Assembly (NCBI RefSeq): GCF_040702505.1
Contig: NZ_JBFBLC010000007.1
Location: 1 to 64,000 of the forward strand
DNA length: 64,000 nucleotides
Source: Terrabacter sp040702505
GTDB taxonomy: Bacteria > Actinomycetota > Actinomycetes > Actinomycetales > Dermatophilaceae
Direction: 5' to 3'
In this document: in pieces, positions 62,321-64,000 of the stretch
How positions within the stretch are numbered: position 1 is the first letter of the stretch
Layout of the letters: the number at the start of each line of letters is the position of its first letter
The notes under the pieces: generated by a model
Database searches by the model: none
What the model was told of the DNA's origin: nothing
What the model saw: the letters and a program-made list of their open reading frames with translations, nothing else
Made by a program: the position numbers and the translations under genes

Positions 62321-63010
62321 TCACCACAGGTACGAGGTGCCGTGGGCGATGTTGAAGTACATCCCGAGGTGCGTGTAGTAGTTCAGGGCGCCGAAGAGGA
62401 GGAAGACGACTCCGCCGACGACCCACGCGCGCGCCGCCCAGAGCAGCAGGCCGGCGCGGTCGGCCAGCTGCGCCACGGCGAAGAGGATGGCGCCGAGCGC
62501 GACGACGCCCCACAGGCCACCGAGGAACAGCGCCTCGAGGATCGGCAGGTGCCCGAAGCGTCCGCTGATGGGCTCCTCCGGCGGAGCGGCCCCGAGCTGG
62601 AAGCGGACGAAGCTGATGGCCAGGACGCCCATGGCGAGGCCGAGGGCGCCGATGAACCAGGAGATCGGCTTCAAGGCGCGCAGGGCGGTGGCGCCCGCGG
62701 CGTCCGGGTCATCGGCGAAGGGGGTCCTCTGGCGCCACAGGTAGACGGCGGCGAAGAGCAGCAGCGCGCCGAAGCCTGCCGCCGGCTGGCCGAACGCGAC
62801 GTTCGCGTACTCGAAACCGTCCCCGCCGAAGGGCCAGGTCACGGTGGTGTGCAGGCCGAGCGCGAGCAGCAGCAGGCCGGTGACGCCGAAGAACCCGGCC
62901 CAGCCCTCGCTCTCGATGCTCTTCCCGCGGATGAGGCGTGTCAGGAACCGCGCGAAGCCGATCAACCCGGCTCCCGCGGTGATGGCCACCAGCTCGTTGT
63001 AGACGACCAT
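62321..63010 (-). CDS. DUF981-family membrane protein
   Basis: The 229-residue protein begins MVVYNELVAITAGAGLIGFA and has six or seven helices. Motifs GFFGVTGLLLLALGLHTTVT, ALKPISWFIGALGLAMGVLA and GALNYYTHLGMYFNIAHGTS are those of DUF981. AAGGAGAG precedes ATG 63010. It is the second gene after the 58-residue membrane protein on the same strand, in the unit divergent from TetR. Function unknown. Confidence 0.8.
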   Translation of the reverse strand: MVVYNELVAITAGAGLIGFARFLTRLIRGKSIESEGWAGFFGVTGLLLLALGLHTTVTWPFGGDGFEYANVAFGQPAAGFGALLLFAAVYLWRQRTPFADDPDAAGATALRALKPISWFIGALGLAMGVLAISFVRFQLGAAPPEEPISGRFGHLPILEALFLGGLWGVVALGAILFAVAQLADRAGLLLWAARAWVVGGVVFLLFGALNYYTHLGMYFNIAHGTSYLW

Positions 63011-63144
63011 GTCGCCAGCTCTCCTTCTCCGCCGGCCTCCTCGGCCGGCTCTGTCGTGTCGTACGTGTGGTTCTGGCTCTCCGTCGCGGCCCGCGGCCCG
63101 CGGCCCCCGGGTCGCCTGCCGCGCAGTCGGCCGCTCGGCCGGAG

Positions 63145-63321
63145 TCAGCGGGAGCGGCTCGCGTCCTTCCGGTGGGCGCTCTCGCGCACCGGATGGGCCG
63201 AGCGTTGCCCGCTCTGGGCTCGCTTGTCGTGGCGGAACGCGTCGAGCAGGCCCGCGGCGAACCAGCTGACGACGAAGAGGATGGCGATCGCGCCCGGGAC
63301 CAGGGCCTCGGTGGCTGTCAC
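63145..63321 (-). CDS. 58-residue membrane peptide
   Basis: GTG 63321 is preceded by AGGAAGGAG. The product has one N-terminal helix (ALVPGAIAILFVVSWFAAGL) and a basic C-terminus rich in Arg, His and Lys (RHDKRAQSGQRSAHP). It is first in a two-gene unit with DUF981 and divergent from the TetR gene, with an operator between. No family is recognised; the strong ribosome site and position support a real gene. Confidence 0.6.
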   Translation of the reverse strand: MTATEALVPGAIAILFVVSWFAAGLLDAFRHDKRAQSGQRSAHPVRESAHRKDASRSR

Positions 63322-63358
63322 GTCGTGCTCCTTCCTGGTGGGCTGCGCCCACCTTTAT

Positions 63359-63377
63359 CGCTACACTTGCTGTAGCG
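63359..63377. promoter_or_regulatory. TetR operator candidate
   Basis: CGCTACA-CTTGC-TGTAGCG is a perfect 7-bp inverted repeat between the divergent TetR gene and the membrane-peptide gene, 36 bases from either start. It is typical of TetR-type autoregulation. Confidence 0.65.
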
Positions 63378-63412
63378 TTTTTGTGACGCGCTTTGTTCCC
63401 CGAGGAGGAGCG

Positions 63413-63991
63413 GTGGTCCCTGCACGAGGTCGTCCGCGCGATGCCGAGGCTGACGACCGCATCGCACGAGCAGCTGTCGACCTGCTGCGGGACGAGGGTC
63501 CGGCGGCGGTGCACATCGACGCCGTGGCCTCCCGTGCCAAGGTCGCCCGCACGACGGTCTACCGGCGCTACCGCAACCGGGCGGCGCTGCTGGCCGCCAC
63601 CCTCGGACAGCTCGCGGAAGCGCCTCTCCCCTCGCCCGACCTGCCGCTCCAGGACAAGCTGCGCTGGGTCCTCGAGCAGGCGCTCGAGCTGGTGGAGGTC
63701 GAGCTGGGTCGTGGCGCGATCGCCGCGGTGCTCGCAGACGCCGACCCGGACTTCACGGCGGCGTTCCGGGAGCACCTCGTGCGACAGCTGACGGCCCTGC
63801 AGGAGCGCATCGACGCCGACATCACCGCGGGCCGCATCCGCGCGGAGACCGATGCCGAAGCGGTGGCCGGGCTGGCGTTCGGCGCGTACCTCGGTGAGCT
63901 CCTGCGGCACGGTCGCGCCCGACCGGGGTGGTCCGACGGTGTCATCGAGGTGCTGCTGAACGGGACGTCACCCGGGCGGGGCCGTCCCTGA
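63413..63991 (+). CDS. TetR-family transcriptional regulator
   Basis: The 192-residue product starts at GTG 63413 after GAGGAGG. HTH: ARAAVDLLRDEGPAAVHIDA and VASRAKVARTTVYRRYRNRA, followed by a helical ligand domain (residues 70-185) with a Gly-rich end AGLAFGAYLGELLRHGRARP. It probably represses the divergent DUF981 operon and itself through the inverted repeat at 63359. The ligand is unknown. Confidence 0.9.
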   Translation: MVPARGRPRDAEADDRIARAAVDLLRDEGPAAVHIDAVASRAKVARTTVYRRYRNRAALLAATLGQLAEAPLPSPDLPLQDKLRWVLEQALELVEVELGRGAIAAVLADADPDFTAAFREHLVRQLTALQERIDADITAGRIRAETDAEAVAGLAFGAYLGELLRHGRARPGWSDGVIEVLLNGTSPGRGRP

Positions 63992-64000
63992 GGTCGTCCG

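Overview
The window is very GC-rich, with strong G/C preference at third codon positions, tightly packed genes, many ATGA/GTGA start-stop overlaps and purine-rich ribosome binding sites. Several contents are typical of Actinomycetota: a mycothiol-dependent maleylpyruvate isomerase-like protein, DUF3263, a WXG100 protein, DUF4031-NUDIX, HrcA/CIRCE control of groEL and a TreT-like glycosyltransferase. An Intrasporangiaceae-like member of the Micrococcales is a reasonable guess, but this is inference from style, not from a marker gene.

Layout. (1) Positions 1-6050 are a graveyard of mobile DNA: the end of an IS3-type element, a truncated IS481-type transposase, the 3' fragment of a tRNA gene, one intact-looking IS481-type element with doubled terminal repeats, several decayed small genes, and a frameshifted tyrosine integrase preceded by a small HTH gene. 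(2) 6.1-20 kb is ordinary accessory chromosome: a four-repeat membrane protein, an ABC-2 exporter, small enzymes (RibD/DHFR-like, VOC, nitroreductase), a possible osmotic-stress group (MscS-like channel, CsbD, TreT-like enzyme), an alpha/beta hydrolase fused to a LuxR output domain, and an MddA/NnrU-type methyltransferase with an SRPBCC protein. (3) 19.9-24.1 kb holds a GntR regulator divergent from a proline-iminopeptidase-like hydrolase, an APC permease and an acetamidase/formamidase: a plausible amide or peptide uptake-and-degradation unit. (4) 24-40.7 kb has a YihY protein, a large secreted beta-repeat/propeller protein, an MMPL exporter, an AqpZ-like aquaporin, ArfB, a fatty-acid pair (SDR and acyl-CoA dehydrogenase) and a complete molybdate operon with its own HTH-Mop regulator. 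(5) 40.8-54 kb has an ArsR-SRPBCC-VOC operon, GABA aminotransferase, an AbiEi/DUF559-like gene broken by a stop codon, SGNH hydrolase and uracil-DNA glycosylase, NagA, a PLP decarboxylase, DUF3263, a P1 peptidase and an M48 protease. (6) 54-64 kb has HIT, groEL with two CIRCE operators and no groES beside it, WXG100, DUF4031-NUDIX, YajQ, tRNA-Tyr, an M20/amidohydrolase pair, and a TetR regulator divergent from a 58-residue membrane peptide and a DUF981 protein.

Cross-cutting signals. The heptamer GGCATAC/GTATGCC recurs across the chromosome-like part, inside genes (Ala-Tyr as GCA-TAC) and in the arms of intergenic hairpins, and is nearly absent from the mobile left end. Two families of intergenic palindromes occur: one built on a CGAACGCCGCGTTCG-type core (42.2 and 48.4 kb), the other a 40-bp direct repeat carrying TTGTCCACA (33.5 kb). 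No CRISPR array, prophage structural genes or rRNA were seen. The best candidates for something undescribed are the iterated heptamer, the doubled-end IS beside the tRNA fragment, and the amidase/permease/hydrolase operon.
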